A stretch of DNA of 64,000 nt from Eukaryota sp. TZLM1-RC (GCA_040285825.1 JAUPSS010000002.1:620001-684000), one strand, 5' to 3'. Counted from the first letter of the stretch, positions 33,378 through 44,830 are shown. Numbers and translations are program-made. Notes: a model not told the origin generated them from the sequence alone.

Positions 33378-33994
33378 CACTGTTGGCAGTAATTAGTCTC
33401 ACTGCCAAATTAGTCTCACTGAAAAATTGGCCCGAGTGAGACTAATTTTGTCCAATGACCATTCAAAATCGACTTTGTGAGACTAATTTTGTCCTGAGTT
33501 TCTTAAACATTTTTCCAGTACTTTTTTCAAAAACTTATAAAATTTTTTACCAATCATTTTTTATTCAACATTTTTTACAATGCAATGCAAACTTCAAAGG
33601 AGAAATGCCTCCTGTTTGTGATGAAGATATCTGGGAAGATGTGAGTGACGACGATGATTTCACTGAAGTACAGGGATTCGACGATAATTCGGAGGAGCAA
33701 ACTCAAGTAACCGAAGATTTCATAACCCAACAGGAGATTACTGAGCTGAAGGATGAAGAAGAGAATGAACGTTATATTTTAGACTAAATTGTGTGCTTTT
33801 TATTGATAAAGATGTTGTTTGTCTAATGGTCAAAGGAAATAAGGTTGTGACAAAATTAGACTCACTGCAAAATTAGTCTCAGTACAGAATTAGACTCACT
33901 GCAAAATTAGTCTGAATGAGACAAATATTGTCCGGAAAGCACAAACAATTCAGTACAAAATTAGTCTGAGTGAGACTAATTACTGCCACCGGTG
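33378..33994. mobile_element. TA-flanked terminal-inverted-repeat element 2 (617 bp)
   Basis: Ends CACTGTTGGCAGTAATTAG and its near-inverse (CTGCCACCGGTG) with TA outside (33376-33377, 33995-33996). It is the same family as 20293-20879. Subterminal arrays of AAATTAGTCTCACTG-type units lie at both ends (33390-33500 and 33845-33985). It contains a 60-codon acidic ORF. It inserted next to FG-repeat coding sequence on its right side. Confidence 0.85.
33605..33787 (+). CDS. Acidic 60-residue ORF inside TIR element 2
   Basis: An ATG-started ORF of 60 residues, about 40% Asp/Glu (CDEDIWEDVSDDDDFTEV, then ITELKDEEENERYILD). The frame is open upstream to 33455. It could be the acidic C-terminus left from a transposase after internal deletion, as DDE transposases of the pogo group often end acidic. 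It has no catalytic motif. TIR element 1 lacks it. Confidence 0.4.
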   Translation: MPPVCDEDIWEDVSDDDDFTEVQGFDDNSEEQTQVTEDFITQQEITELKDEEENERYILD

Positions 33995-33996
33995 TA

Positions 33997-34957
33997 GTTT
34001 CGACTAAATTTTCATCTTCGACAACATCCCCTTTGGAAACTCAACAAACTGGACAACCTTCAGTAGTCACATCTCCATTTGGTCAGCAAACAAGTCATCC
34101 TTCCACAACAGGAGCTTTTGGTGTTCAACAAATTGGTCAAAGTTCAGGAGGTGTATCGCCTTTTGGTCAAGGAACAAACCCATTTTCTACTACAGAAGCT
34201 TGTGTTCGACATCTTGTGTCCGAATGGCTTTCTTTCTTTGGGTTTTGACATACTGGTTGAGTTCTCAAAGCTGAGGTCGCTCTACAGGACACCTTTTCCA
34301 GAGATGAGCTCAACCATTCAACCTATTCGTTGAAAGAAACACCATCTGAACCTCTTCTCCTTACTCTACTTTCCTTTTTGGACGCTGTAGACACTGCACC
34401 ATTACCAGAGTCCACTCCAACCGAAGTCAAAGAAATCCTCAGTTCATCTCAATCCCCGGCAAAAGTTCTAGCCCAGAACATGTATGCTCAGTTTCCCCAC
34501 CTATCCAGTAATCCTCTTCTTCCCCTTTTCTCCTGTCCATGGTGACCATGAACGGGACTCGCCAGTTGAGATTACTAATGAACAGCCTCTTTCCGAAGTG
34601 ATCCCTTCCACTCCTTCTCCGCCCTCTGCTCACCCATCTCCTCTTCCTCCGTCTCCGCTACCTTACGAAATGCAAGAAGAAAAAGAAGATGAACAAGTTG
34701 ACTCGTTTCTTCTCCTTCGATCCGCTTCTGCTTCTAGTAACAATAACACAGTGTTTGGCGAATCAGAAGGGTCTGGGTTAAAGTCTTTGCCACCATTAGA
34801 AAAGTTTCCTAAAAGTTTGCCTGAGTTCAAGGTCGTCAAGCAAAGTCCAAAGGAAAGTGTCAAAAATGCTCTTGATTTTGACCTTGATGTTGATTTTTCT
34901 GTTTTTTCAGACGATCACGGAGTTATTCCTACAGCGAAATTTAACGCTTTGAATTAA
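33997..34957 (+). pseudogene. FG-repeat nucleoporin-like coding remnant
   Basis: Immediately after the TIR element, a frame encodes TSPFGQQTSHPSTTGAFG, then GVSPFGQGTNPFSTTEA, low-complexity Ser/Thr/Gln with FG dipeptides, as in nuclear pore proteins. It stops at 34248. Further frames follow: 34330-34545 (LLLTLLSFLDAVDTAPLP) and 34484-34957, Ser/Pro-rich and then acidic, ending KFNALN. They alternate between two frames. This may be one gene with short introns that I could not place, or a gene broken by the insertion. No start lies downstream of the element. Confidence 0.4.
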
Positions 34958-35560
34958 AAGATCAAGAAATTAGAAGAAGACAATAAGTTAATCGTCATTT
35001 TTATTTATTATTGTATTTAATTTTTTGTTTTACAGTGGTTTTTATTTGCATAAATTAAGGTTTTTATAAACCATATGTATGCAATATATAAACTAACAAC
35101 AAAAATGCATGTCTATTTATTATTATCATTATAATATTATTTATATGTATTCTGCGAGAAATTGCTTACTCATTGCACTTTAAAATTCCAAAACAATCAG
35201 TGCAGTGATATTTAAATATAAATATACTTTTTCGCAAATTTGAATATTGAAATTATAAAGGTTTTTTATGTACAAACATTTATTAATTCTGCATAATCGT
35301 TCGAAAGCTGATGAATGTCCGGAAATACCTTAAATTGTCAAAACTGAAATGTTAATTGAAATTTTAACCAGTTATTTCTGTCATTCGCATCCTAAGCACT
35401 CATGCCATTGCACTTTCCTTATATGTTTTGGAAAATGAAAATTCTCAAGTTGTACAAAGTCTATCTTGTTCAGCAAAATCAAAGGTTACTGCTTATTGAC
35501 ATTTGTGTGCTATTAGTTCATGTCAGCTCATGACCAACAAATGTGTCGACCTATCTTCAA
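34958..35560. other. Spacer, no gene supported
   Basis: Very AT-rich, with no recognisable coding. Confidence 0.5.
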
Positions 35561-35639
35561 ATTTAATTAATTTTTTTTAATGGTTTATGGAAAAGAATCA
35601 AATTCAATATTGTATCATCAGGTCATTTCATCAAATAAT

Positions 35640-37060
35640 GGTGCTAAGCAAAGTGATTCCAATTCACCCTTCTGATTTGCTCTTGGAACTATTCATGTTT
35701 TATCATTTGAAAATAGCTATCTAGGTGTCGAAGTTAAAAGTTATTTAGATGATACATATATTTTTTGCCAAAAAGAACTGAACACTAATTACTTTATTAA
35801 ACGAATTAGATTCAATTTTCAAGCAGTGTGGTCTTAGATTAAACTTGACAAAACCGAAGTGTTCTCAGTTGAAGATGATTTTACATGTTTGGGATCTCCG
35901 ATTGAAATCAATTGAATTTGAATCCTCCTTTATAATTGAAAAGGTTCAAAAAGACTTGATTCCAAGTTTATTTCTATTACAACCATTATTACTACAAAAT
36001 CAATTTTTAATACTTAGACATTGTACTTAATCAATATTGATGTACTGTGCCCGAAGAGTTCGATAGGAATCCACCATAATAGGTTTTCATTTTTGGGTTT
36101 CAGAACTTGTTACTTATTTCAACTTATTATGAGGAAGAATAAAAAACATTGATTTAATTTATTGGCCACATTGAATGGGTGGATTAGGGTTAATTCACAT
36201 GGGTCAAGTTGCACAAATTTGCTATTCAGTTTCTTTATAGTTGACTGTACATGAACTTGATTTAACCAATTTAATTTCAAGTGATCAGTTTAGAGCTTTA
36301 CTATCAGCTTGATCAGCTTCTTTGCTGGTTTTGACTCTACTTGGGACAACAGAATCAATATTTGTCAACTTCAAATCACTCACTCTAGTAATAAAGAATA
36401 ATTCAATCTCTTCAAGAATTATCACAATGTGAACGACTATAATTTATTTCAAATTGTGACAGTCAATTATCTTGTTTTTTTTTTTGAAAATTTCGTCTAT
36501 TTCACCAAATTTCACGTTCTCAGATGATTGTTTCAACTACGTGTATGTCAAATCTGTTTGCTACTGAAGATGATTTTCATAAGAATAATAGAGGTGATGT
36601 CATATTACCTGGATTAGATGGAACCTTCATTTTATTGAATGTAATGTCCGTTGATCTTTGTAATTCCTCAAATGAAAACTTGTTAATTTTGCAATTCATA
36701 ATCCTCTTTCAAATGCTGAAAATTACAAAATCAACAAATACAATGAACTCTTGTCCAAATTTGTCCAGTCAACAGCATGCAAAATACAAATTGTATCCAT
36801 TTGTATTTTCTCTTTTTGGTTCACTTGCTCCAACGGCTATACGTTTTTTGGTCGATTTTGAAATGATTGTAAAGTGAAGAACTAACAGAAATTTCCACAG
36901 AATGTTTTGGCAAAATAGAATTGTGTTTTCTATTTTCAAGGGCATGTTGAAGATGGTTTCTGATACCTTGCTTTCTCTTGAATCTCACTATGAGAGAGTT
37001 GCACCTAGTGTTTTTGTTTTGGGAAAAATGGATTATTTAGATGTTGATTTATAGGGCTTT
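35640..37060 (+). mobile_element. LINE family D remnant, RT to C-terminus
   Basis: Degenerate plus-strand copy. KSYLDDTYIFCQKELN near 35745 is the RT active-site box (YLDD). 36590-36660 encodes RGDVILPGLDGTFILLNVMS, the endonuclease PD-D region with P changed to G. 36790-36870 encodes YPFVFSLFGSLAPTAIRFLV, then RMFWQNRIVFSIFKGML. Stops throughout. Confidence 0.75.
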
Positions 37061-37742
37061 CATAAAATTGATAAACAACTACGTGATTAATCGGAATGAG
37101 TTTGCTAGAACTGTCAAAAAATTCTGGTCGTTGACAAAAGCTACCCCTAAAATGGTTGTCAAAAGCTACCACATTTTGTTTGTGCTAGACCATGGTGGCG
37201 TTTTCTTGAATCAGTTGCAGTTTGGTCTTGTTGCTGAGCACCATCAAGCGTATTGTATTCAATAACATATCCATGAGATGACTTAGTTTATCTATTGTGG
37301 ATTTGTATGCTTCTATAAAAAACCTTTCTCTTTATTCGGGAACGTAGAGTTCGTCATTGAACAAAAAGGGTACAACAGCCAGAACTGTGGGCTCATTTTT
37401 GTTTGGATGATTCAGTTTAGATGCTGTAATTACACAAATACAAGCCGGAGCCCAAATACAATTTCTGAAATTATATAGTTTATATTTGGATTCCGTTGAC
37501 TTGTTCTTGGGTGATTATAGTATGTGGATGTAGGAAATTGTTGGACATTTCAGGAACAGTTAAACAGTCATCTTCAATTCACTGAAGATCGTTTAAGTAA
37601 GAATTCAAAGTTGTAACAATGTCCTGCTCCAAGTTTCAAATATCAGCAACAACTTTTCTTTAATCAATAAAAGCTCTACAGTTGTCAATATGAAATCTTG
37701 ATCGAACTATTCTTGGAAGCTGCAGTAATTGTAAAACTCAAC
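37061..37742. other. Spacer, no gene supported
   Basis: No recognisable coding. It contains the DJ-1 upstream region. Confidence 0.45.
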
Positions 37743-38347
37743 ATGCCCACCGCCGCTGTTCTGTTGTTTCCTGGAGTTGAACCTATCGAGTCAATCACTT
37801 GTATTGATCTTCTTACCAGAGCAGGATATAATGTCACAACTCTGGGTGTGACAAACGACGATATAGTACACGCTGCAATGGGGTTAGATATTGCTCCGAA
37901 ATCGAAGCTTGAGAACAAAGTAGACACGCTCTACGACATTGTTGTAATGCCAGGTATGATGCAGAATTGCTAACAACAGGCGGTCCAGGGTCTAGTGAGG
38001 AAGCAGTGTTCCAAAATGAATTGGTTCATCGTTTCTTAAAGAAACACAATGCCCAACGTAAAATCATTGGATCCATTTGTGCTGGTTTACTTACTCTAGC
38101 ATCTGCAGGAATCCTTGACGACAAAATTGTCACATCTTGGCCCACTATTAAGGAAAGAATCGAGCCTCACTGCAGACAGTACCTCGAAGACAGAGTGGTA
38201 GTTGATTCCAATATTGTCAGTAGTCGAGGTCCTGGGACCGCAATTCTGTTTGCTCTTACTCTGATTAAACATGGCCAATCTAAGCAAGTTGCTGAAGTTA
38301 CAGGACGCGGAATTCTTGCATGTGAAGAAGATCTCAAAAAATTGTAG
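37743..38347 (+). CDS. DJ-1/PfpI family protein, one 26-nt intron
   Basis: A 192-residue protein of the DJ-1/PARK7 group, cytosolic, linked to oxidative-stress and glyoxal defence. Exon 1 is 37743-37953, the intron 37954-37979, exon 2 37980-38347. Splicing joins VVMPG to GPGSSEEAV. Conserved parts: Glu in FPGVEPIES, the nucleophile Cys in IGSICAGLLTLA, and SSRGPGTAILFALTLI near the end. Length is right for DJ-1 (189). I start at MPTAAVLLFPG; a longer frame upstream adds a non-homologous tail. Exact activity (deglycase, glyoxalase or chaperone) cannot be told from sequence. Confidence 0.93.
37954..37979 (+). other. Spliceosomal intron in DJ-1, 26 nt
   Basis: Starts GTATGATG, ends GCTAACAACAG; CTAAC is a plausible branch site 6-10 nt before the acceptor. 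Confidence 0.9.
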
Positions 38348-38439
38348 AATTCTAATCAATGACATTAATACATGGTCTCATCTATAATTCTTCTATTCTT
38401 CATAGCAATTTAGATACTCAGCTAGGGGAATGAAATTCA

Positions 38440-39018
38440 TTGGATCAACAAAATTCTGATTTGTTAACCCCCTTAGGGTGGTTTAAATCATCTCTGATTT
38501 TGATAGAAATACTCATCTATAAACAACAACGAATTGAAATCAAAAACGCCATTTATGGTACAAATTTTGGTGGTGTTGATTTTCATAAATCAAGCTACCT
38601 TTGTAAAGCTGCCTTTAATGGAGGTGGAAAGAATTTTATTTATGAATTTGTGAATCGTTTTCCTGAAAAAATTCATCTCATTGAAAATTGTGGCAGCTCT
38701 TATCTTATTTCTTTGCAACAGGAAATTGAAACTCTTTCACCCAATATTTGGGCTAAATGTTTTCCCTCTGATATTGTGGAACTTCCTTCAAGAAGCTTGC
38801 TCTCCTTACCACTGACTTTTGCAAAAATGCAGAAAAAAATCTTGAAAGTTTTAGAAAACTTGGATTATATTGTACGTCTTAGCTTGGCTAAAGAAAAAAA
38901 TCCCGTTTTTGCAAACTTTTTGATTGATCTTGAAGACAGTTGCTCAAGTTGCCTAATGTCCCAGGCGCTTTTAGCTATTGGTGTAGAATATGAACGTAAT
39001 GCTTTTTTATCTCAATAA
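38440..39018 (+). mobile_element. LINE remnant with internal deletion
   Basis: Open frame of about 190 codons. NAIYGTNFGGVDFHKSS, FNGGGKNFIYEFVNRFPEK and PNIWAKCFPSDIVELPSRSL follow the order of the post-RT region in family A. VLENLDYIVRLSLAKEKNPV is then joined directly to ALLAIGVEYERNAFLSQ, which normally lies at the C-terminus, so the endonuclease is deleted. Related to the copy at 45985-46735. Confidence 0.7.
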
Positions 39019-39479
39019 ATATTCCAGTTTTTAAAAAACGCCATTTATCGTATTTTTATTGTACATTATTCAAGAAATTTGGTGGTTCAACCGATAGTCT
39101 TCCATTCATATTTTTTATATGGTATATTTCGGTTTTGACTCACATGATCTTTTGCAAGACTTGTGTCCATTTTCCTATTTTCTTAATCGATCAAATCTGT
39201 ACGAGCTTGTGGTTAAATCTTGTGAATATTGGTCGTTTAATTGAAATTTCTATTTTACCACATCACTGAGAGAACTTTCAGGTTATTAACAAGTGAAGAA
39301 GCTGAAAAACCAATATTCCCCATGAAATTGATTACTCATTAAACTTGGGTATAAACGATCACACAACTATAACTGTAGCAGAACGGAGATCAATTCTATG
39401 AAGTGAAAATAGATTTGCTGGTGATATCTATCAACAATGGATATTTAGGAAACTGAGATGGTAGGCTGAAGCCAATAGA

Positions 39480-39880
39480 GTTCCAATGAGTAACTGGTAA
39501 CCTCAACGAAGTTGTTATTGGGGATGGAGACTGGAAACGACGAAAACACTTGAAATCAAAAGAACTTTCCCAAAGGTAAAGGTTTGAGAATTTTATTCCA
39601 TAAGGCTGGTTATAACTTTCCAAGTCTTTTTAATTGATGAGTATCGAAACAGTTGGTGTTGTTTCAATTGTAAGAAATAGACAATCAGTTGAAACATTTA
39701 GATGGTGCAAAAATCCAAGTATAAGGCGAGAGGTGTCTGTTAATCACTTTCTTCACATGTGTAAATCATGCGAAAGTTTGTGTATAATGATCGAAGTACT
39801 TGGTTTCAAATGATACCAGAGATAAAAGCACATGCAAATGGCAGAGACAGATTGATTAGAATGCTGTGATGGAACTTTCA
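39480..39880 (+). pseudogene. Fanzor relic, subfamily F2, C-terminal part
   Basis: Plus-strand relic homologous to 19140-19570. Across broken frames: GDGDWKRRKHLKSKE (39520), LRILFHKAGYN (39590), LIDEYRNSWCCFNCKK (39630-39680), FRWCKNPS, HMCKSCESLC (39755), NDRSTWFQM and then GRDRLIRML. The GDW, DEY.NS and CKSC motifs keep order and spacing with the other copy, with more decay. Upstream sequence to 39040 shows no motif that I can place. Confidence 0.75.
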
Positions 39881-39963
39881 AAAAAGGTTTCTTCCAAAGA
39901 ACTCATTCTATCTACATAAGCGTAAAGAGTACTTATTCCATTGTTATTACAACTTTTGTAAGA

Positions 39964-41076
39964 ATGGCTCATCATCACAAAATACAGGCCTCTGCACCTG
40001 CAAAAGTGATAATATCAGGTGAACATGCCGCTGTTTATGGACTGTCAGCACTGGCTGCTACACTGTCTTTTCGAACCTCAGTTTTACTCTCCTCAAACCG
40101 TGATTTGTCGTCTGAGCCCCAGGTTACAATAATTCTCGATGGAGATCGATATAGTTTCAACACACAAGAACTATCTCAATACATTCCAAACAAGGTTAAA
40201 CTATCCGATTCATCTCTGCAACAATGCATACTTTCTCTGGAACCAATTATTCCCAAAGATCGAGAAGATGTTAGACCATTAGTGGTGATTTTACTTTTAT
40301 TGACTCATATTATTAGCTCTATAATTGAACAGTTTGACCCATTAAACCTTGAAATGACCATTGAAATTGAATCAAATGTACCACAAACTATCGGACTGGG
40401 ATCATCAGCAGCCCTTTGTACAGCATTATCCACTGCTTTTCTTGCTTGGTTTGGGTTCATTTCACTCGATCCTACCGCTGAAGACTTGCAATTGATAACC
40501 AAGTGGTCTAGAATTGGAGAAATTGTTTTTCACGGAACACCGTCTGGAATTGACACGGCAACTTCAACGTATGGTAAGTTTGTTGCGATTGAAAAACATC
40601 AGCCTAGATCAATAGTTTATCCTCCTTTTAAAGTTATGGTGATTGACTCTCGCAAGCGCAAACCGCCAGGGGGAACTGCAGCAGCAGTGGCAATGGTTGA
40701 GAGAAGAGTGAAGAGTGACAGGACGGTTATAAACAAACTAGATCAAATACATGGTATAGTAAAGTCAATTCTTGCATCGTCCCCTGCTGGTCTCTCTCTA
40801 CCTGATCTTGCTGAGCTACTTGACCAGAATCATTTGCTTCTCAACGACATTGGAGTTGGTTTTGAAGAAGCAGAACAGATACGAGAGGTCTGTAGCATGC
40901 ATGGGTTCGTTGCAAAGATCACAGGATCTGGGCTGGGAGGTTGCTTACTGGCAGTTCAAAAGGGGATTAAAAGTGATGTAAATGCATTGAAAAGGGACTT
41001 AGAATTAGCAGGATTTATTGCTTATGAAGCTACTTTAGGAGGCCCTGGAGCCGAAGTATCTGTCATTTTTGATTAG
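39964..41076 (+). CDS. MVK: Mevalonate kinase
   Basis: A GHMP-family kinase that phosphorylates mevalonate at the 5-hydroxyl in the cytosolic isoprenoid pathway. 370 residues, normal length, no intron. Motif 1 is APAKVIISGEHAAVYG at residues 11-26. Motif 2 is QTIGLGSSAALCTALS near residue 143, with the ATP-binding Gly/Ser loop. GTPSGIDTATSTYG, near 195, contains the catalytic Asp. Motif 3 is KITGSGLGGCLLAVQ near 320. It is convergent with the unknown gene at 41107-42180, with only 30 bp between the stops. Its presence implies the mevalonate route to isoprenoids. Confidence 0.95.
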   Translation: MAHHHKIQASAPAKVIISGEHAAVYGLSALAATLSFRTSVLLSSNRDLSSEPQVTIILDGDRYSFNTQELSQYIPNKVKLSDSSLQQCILSLEPIIPKDREDVRPLVVILLLLTHIISSIIEQFDPLNLEMTIEIESNVPQTIGLGSSAALCTALSTAFLAWFGFISLDPTAEDLQLITKWSRIGEIVFHGTPSGIDTATSTYGKFVAIEKHQPRSIVYPPFKVMVIDSRKRKPPGGTAAAVAMVERRVKSDRTVINKLDQIHGIVKSILASSPAGLSLPDLAELLDQNHLLLNDIGVGFEEAEQIREVCSMHGFVAKITGSGLGGCLLAVQKGIKSDVNALKRDLELAGFIAYEATLGGPGAEVSVIFD

Positions 41077-41106
41077 ACTAAATGTATAGTTGAGTGTCAA
41101 AATTGC

Positions 41107-42180
41107 TCAAGAATTTGCTACCCATTTAGGAATTTCAACGAATCTATTAGAGAGTAATTTTTTTAAATCAGACACGCTTGTTTCAGGAGATGTACATTTT
41201 AATAAACATATCAGAATTTTTAAACTAATATTATCTGATAAAACGCAAGCTGGCAAACTATTGTACAAATCAATCAAAAATGATGGAGAAATTGCTTGAC
41301 CACACTCAATATGAATCTTTAACTCTTCAATGACATTGATTAATTGGAAGTGTAGTTCATGACAGAAGTGTTCTCTAGCCCTACACCAAGCACTGCTATT
41401 ATTCAAATTATTCTCAAAATATTGTCGGGATAGTTGATCAGCTTCCATTTGAAGAACTTTAAACCCTCCTGCAGAATGAGATTTTAGTTGACATTTATCA
41501 ATCAAAAACGATAAATATTGTGACTTGACTTCTCGATGTATTTGACGCTGTTTGAGTTTCAGAACCAATTTGTCAGTAGATTTCCTCCTCATTGTGTTGA
41601 CCACACTATTGAGTTTAGCTTTACGACAGAATAAATCATCAGGAACATGATAGGTGTGCTCAATCTGAGGAAGTGATGGCAACTTGACAGTCATTTGTGA
41701 CTGATCAACTTTACACTTAGACTTTAATTCCTTGACCGCTTGTACAAGTTCTGGAAACTGTTCGAGGGTATCAAACTCAGTCCATTCAAGGGATTTGAGA
41801 GAGTTTTTCTGTTTGGATGGTAGGGTAAGTGAGTCACGAAGGGATTTTCTAGCACTTCCAAGTACTTCTTCTGATGTTAAAAGTAAAGATTCTGGTATAT
41901 GGGCATTTTGACTGATTTTTCGAGGACTAACTAGGTGGCGGAGACTGGAAGCTGTATTGGATGTTGTTGGTGACAGTGATGTAATAAAAAAGTTGGAGTC
42001 TTCGGAAATTGAGTCGTTAGCATTGGCCGGACGGGGTTTGTTACACTTAGATTTGTTTGACCGGCGTGCTGAATTGATGATAGAACTTTGTAGTAGATTA
42101 AGTGTCTGATCTGTGTTTGAGACTGAGTGCAGGATTTGAGAAGTAGATGGACGAATAAGGCTGATGTTGCTAAAAGGCAT
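41107..42180 (-). CDS. Hypothetical protein, helical C-terminal half
   Basis: I do not recognise this 357-residue protein. I start at the ATG at 42180 (MPFSNISLIRPS); the open frame continues further upstream, but that part runs into the LINE inserted at 42267. The N-terminal half is Ser/Asn-rich and probably disordered. The middle has TMRRKSTDKLVLKLKQRQIH, basic and helical. The C-terminal 150 residues are predicted helical by eye (YLSFLIDKCQLKSH, LINVIEELKIHIECGQAI). If the true start lay beyond 42257, the LINE has cut the gene. The sequence to the right of the LINE offers no in-frame ATG, which favours 42180. Confidence 0.6.
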   Translation of the reverse strand: MPFSNISLIRPSTSQILHSVSNTDQTLNLLQSSIINSARRSNKSKCNKPRPANANDSISEDSNFFITSLSPTTSNTASSLRHLVSPRKISQNAHIPESLLLTSEEVLGSARKSLRDSLTLPSKQKNSLKSLEWTEFDTLEQFPELVQAVKELKSKCKVDQSQMTVKLPSLPQIEHTYHVPDDLFCRKAKLNSVVNTMRRKSTDKLVLKLKQRQIHREVKSQYLSFLIDKCQLKSHSAGGFKVLQMEADQLSRQYFENNLNNSSAWCRAREHFCHELHFQLINVIEELKIHIECGQAISPSFLIDLYNSLPACVLSDNISLKILICLLKCTSPETSVSDLKKLLSNRFVEIPKWVANS

Positions 42181-42266
42181 GTGACGCTTGTTGACTAAAA
42201 TGCGGCATACAACTTGGTGTTGTTCTGATTTTTTCCAAAAGTTGGAAATGGTTTCTGTATTTTCGA

Positions 42267-44614
42267 AAAGAGACCACGCGGTAAGTCTGCCGGACTTTCT
42301 CGTATTACTATTGATCATGTAAAAGCCGCAATTATTTCTTCAGAGGATTGTCTTGGTTTATTAACCAAATTTTTCAACAAAATATTGACTGGTCAACTCA
42401 GATATCCAGATGAATTAAGAAGTTCTCGTTTGACTGCACTTGTCAAAAATTCAAAAATGGATGTTCGTCCTATTGCAGTCTCTAAGAGCTTACAAAATAT
42501 TTTTTCTGCGTGTTGCTTAAGCAGGTTCAATGAAAAAGCAAAAAAGATTTTATTACCCTTTCAATATGGAATTAATACCACTGATGGAGTCTCTTCAGCG
42601 ATATTTGCTACTGATGTATTATTTCGTCAAAATGAATCCAATGTTTGTATGTCATTGGATTTTAGTAATGCATTCAATTCACTCAGTCGTCACAGTATCC
42701 ATGGTGCTTTATTGCAATATATGCCGGAATTAATGCCGTACTTTCAATCAACATATAGCACATGTTCTAATTTACATTTTGGTGATAGCATTTTGAGTTC
42801 ATCAAGTGGTGTAAAGCAAGGAGATCCGTTAGGACCTGTTTGTTTTGTTTGGTCATTCATCCTATTTTATTGCAAATTCAAGAGATGTTTCCTTCGCTAA
42901 AAATGATTGCATATATGGATGATGTTGTGCTTATTGGTGATTTAAATATTGTGAAACAAGCAACTGTATGTTTTAAAGAATTATTTACCAAAATTGGTCT
43001 CCGACTTAATTTACTTGAATGTGTTTTGTTATCGAATTCTCCAGTTTCCACAATAGCTGATGGTATTGAAATTCAAGCCAAATTATATTCAATTGATGCT
43101 ATTCGTCATTTGGGTTCGTTTTTGGGAAATAATGATGAAATTACCAAAAAATTGTTTGAAAAGTTGAACTCAATTTCTGAAAAAATTGACCGAATGATGA
43201 ATTTAGATATACAAAAACACATCAAATTTACCATTATCAGACTGTGTTTTAGTTCCAATTTTAATCATATATTTCGATCTACAAATCCTCTTGTCACTAG
43301 ACCTTTGGCTCAGAAGTTTAATGAATTACGTGCAAAAGTTCTATCTCAATTACTGGGATGTAAAATGTTTCAACTTCCAGATCATGCTTACCTAAGTCCA
43401 CATTAAGGCGGTTTAGGGTGGACGAAGGTTTCTATTCTTCCCTCGTGTGCCTTTTGTTGGTGGATGCAGAAATGCAATCTTTGAGTTTTCCGAAAGTTTT
43501 GCAGATTGGGAAAATTTATTGATGACAACGCAAAGTTCCACTGTTTTTGCATTAAATGAAGAAATTTCAAAAATTGATGTAGAAAAATGGGGGCGATGTT
43601 TTCCCAAATCATTCAATGGCAATATTCCAGAAAAAATGTTTTAAATTTGAAGTACACTCTTCGAACATTACAGAAACGATTGACTGGATTGTATGAAAAA
43701 GATCTTTATAATAATATATGCAGCTCGGCTGTTTTAAATCAAGATCTTCACTCATTGTTATTGGAAAAGGGTGTTTGTGAGAACAAGTCGTCAGATTCTT
43801 CACTGTTTGTAACCATTGCACCACGAAGATTTGAATTGTGTGCCACTAATGAAGCATTTGTAACAAAAATGAGATTATATTTGAATATCCCCGTTAATCA
43901 ATTATTATCAAAAGAAAAATGTATTTGTTCGAATTCACCTCAACTCACTTTGCGCCATGCTCTAAATTGCTTCAAATTGATAACTTATCGTTCTTCAGTA
44001 CATGATGCTGTCAGAGACACTGTTTTCAATATGGCACAAACTGCAAGAATTTCGTGTATCAAAGAGCCCCTGCTGAAGGAAACACTTTCTCTGAATAATT
44101 TTGGTTCTGATGATAGAGGTGATGTATACTGTGATTGGATTGATAATTCTGAAGCTATTGTTGACTTTGTCTCATATAATGTTGCAAATGATACTTTGGT
44201 TCACAGAAGAAAACTTAATCCTGTGACTGCTCTTGATTTTAAAGCAAAAGAGAAACATAGAAAATATGATAAAGATGTTGAAGAGGCTAATGCCGATAGA
44301 AATACACAGCTGGTTTTTATTGCTTTCCCATTTTCGATAAATGGAGGATTATCAGATGAAGCAGAAACTTTTTTGAATGACTTCCAAAAAATGGTACAAG
44401 AAAAGACAATGAAAAGATTTGATATTTTTTATGGCGTTCACGGATTCAATTTGCCATCATTAATAGATTACCTCGGTTTTTCAATCGAATAAGGGAAGCT
44501 TTAGCTAGACAGCAAGCAGATCAAGATTTTGTAGAGGAAATCTTGGTTCAATGTTAGTCGTCCCATTAGTTATGAGTTAATTTAATTAAGTGTGCAAATT
44601 CAATAAATAAAATA
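42267..44614 (+). mobile_element. LINE family A, longest copy (RT plus endonuclease), 2.35 kb
   Basis: Bounded by a 10-bp target duplication GTATTTTCGA (42257-42266 and 44615-44624). RT order: KSAGLSRITIDHVKAAI, VRPIAVSKSLQ, FQYGINTTDGVSS, MSLDFSNAFNSLSR, SSGVKQGDPLGP, AYMDDVVLIG. The zinc motif and endonuclease follow, then the family 3' tail. Lesions against the sister copies: an indel near 42840, TAA at about 43404, +1 near 43443, -1 near 43637, -1 near 44428. It is probably 5'-truncated too, as it starts inside the RT N-terminal region. No upstream ORF is seen. Confidence 0.92.
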
Positions 44615-44830
44615 GTATTTTCGAGGTTTAAACTAGATGTTTATCCCATATTAATTTGTTAATGGGAAAATTAATTTACATCCCAAAGATTCACAAGATA
44701 AGCATCCTGTTAAATGTCAAGAGTTAGGGGCACTTCTCACAACACTGGCTGAGGAGGACAGCGAAAAAATGAAGTCTGCGAACTTCGTAGAGTTCCTACC
44801 ATCACGTCCTACCCTGACGTCGAAAATTGC

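Noticed and set aside
41107-42318. Start of the unknown gene at 42318
   Set aside because: The first part of that frame is antisense to the LINE RT region beyond the target duplication at 42257-42266.
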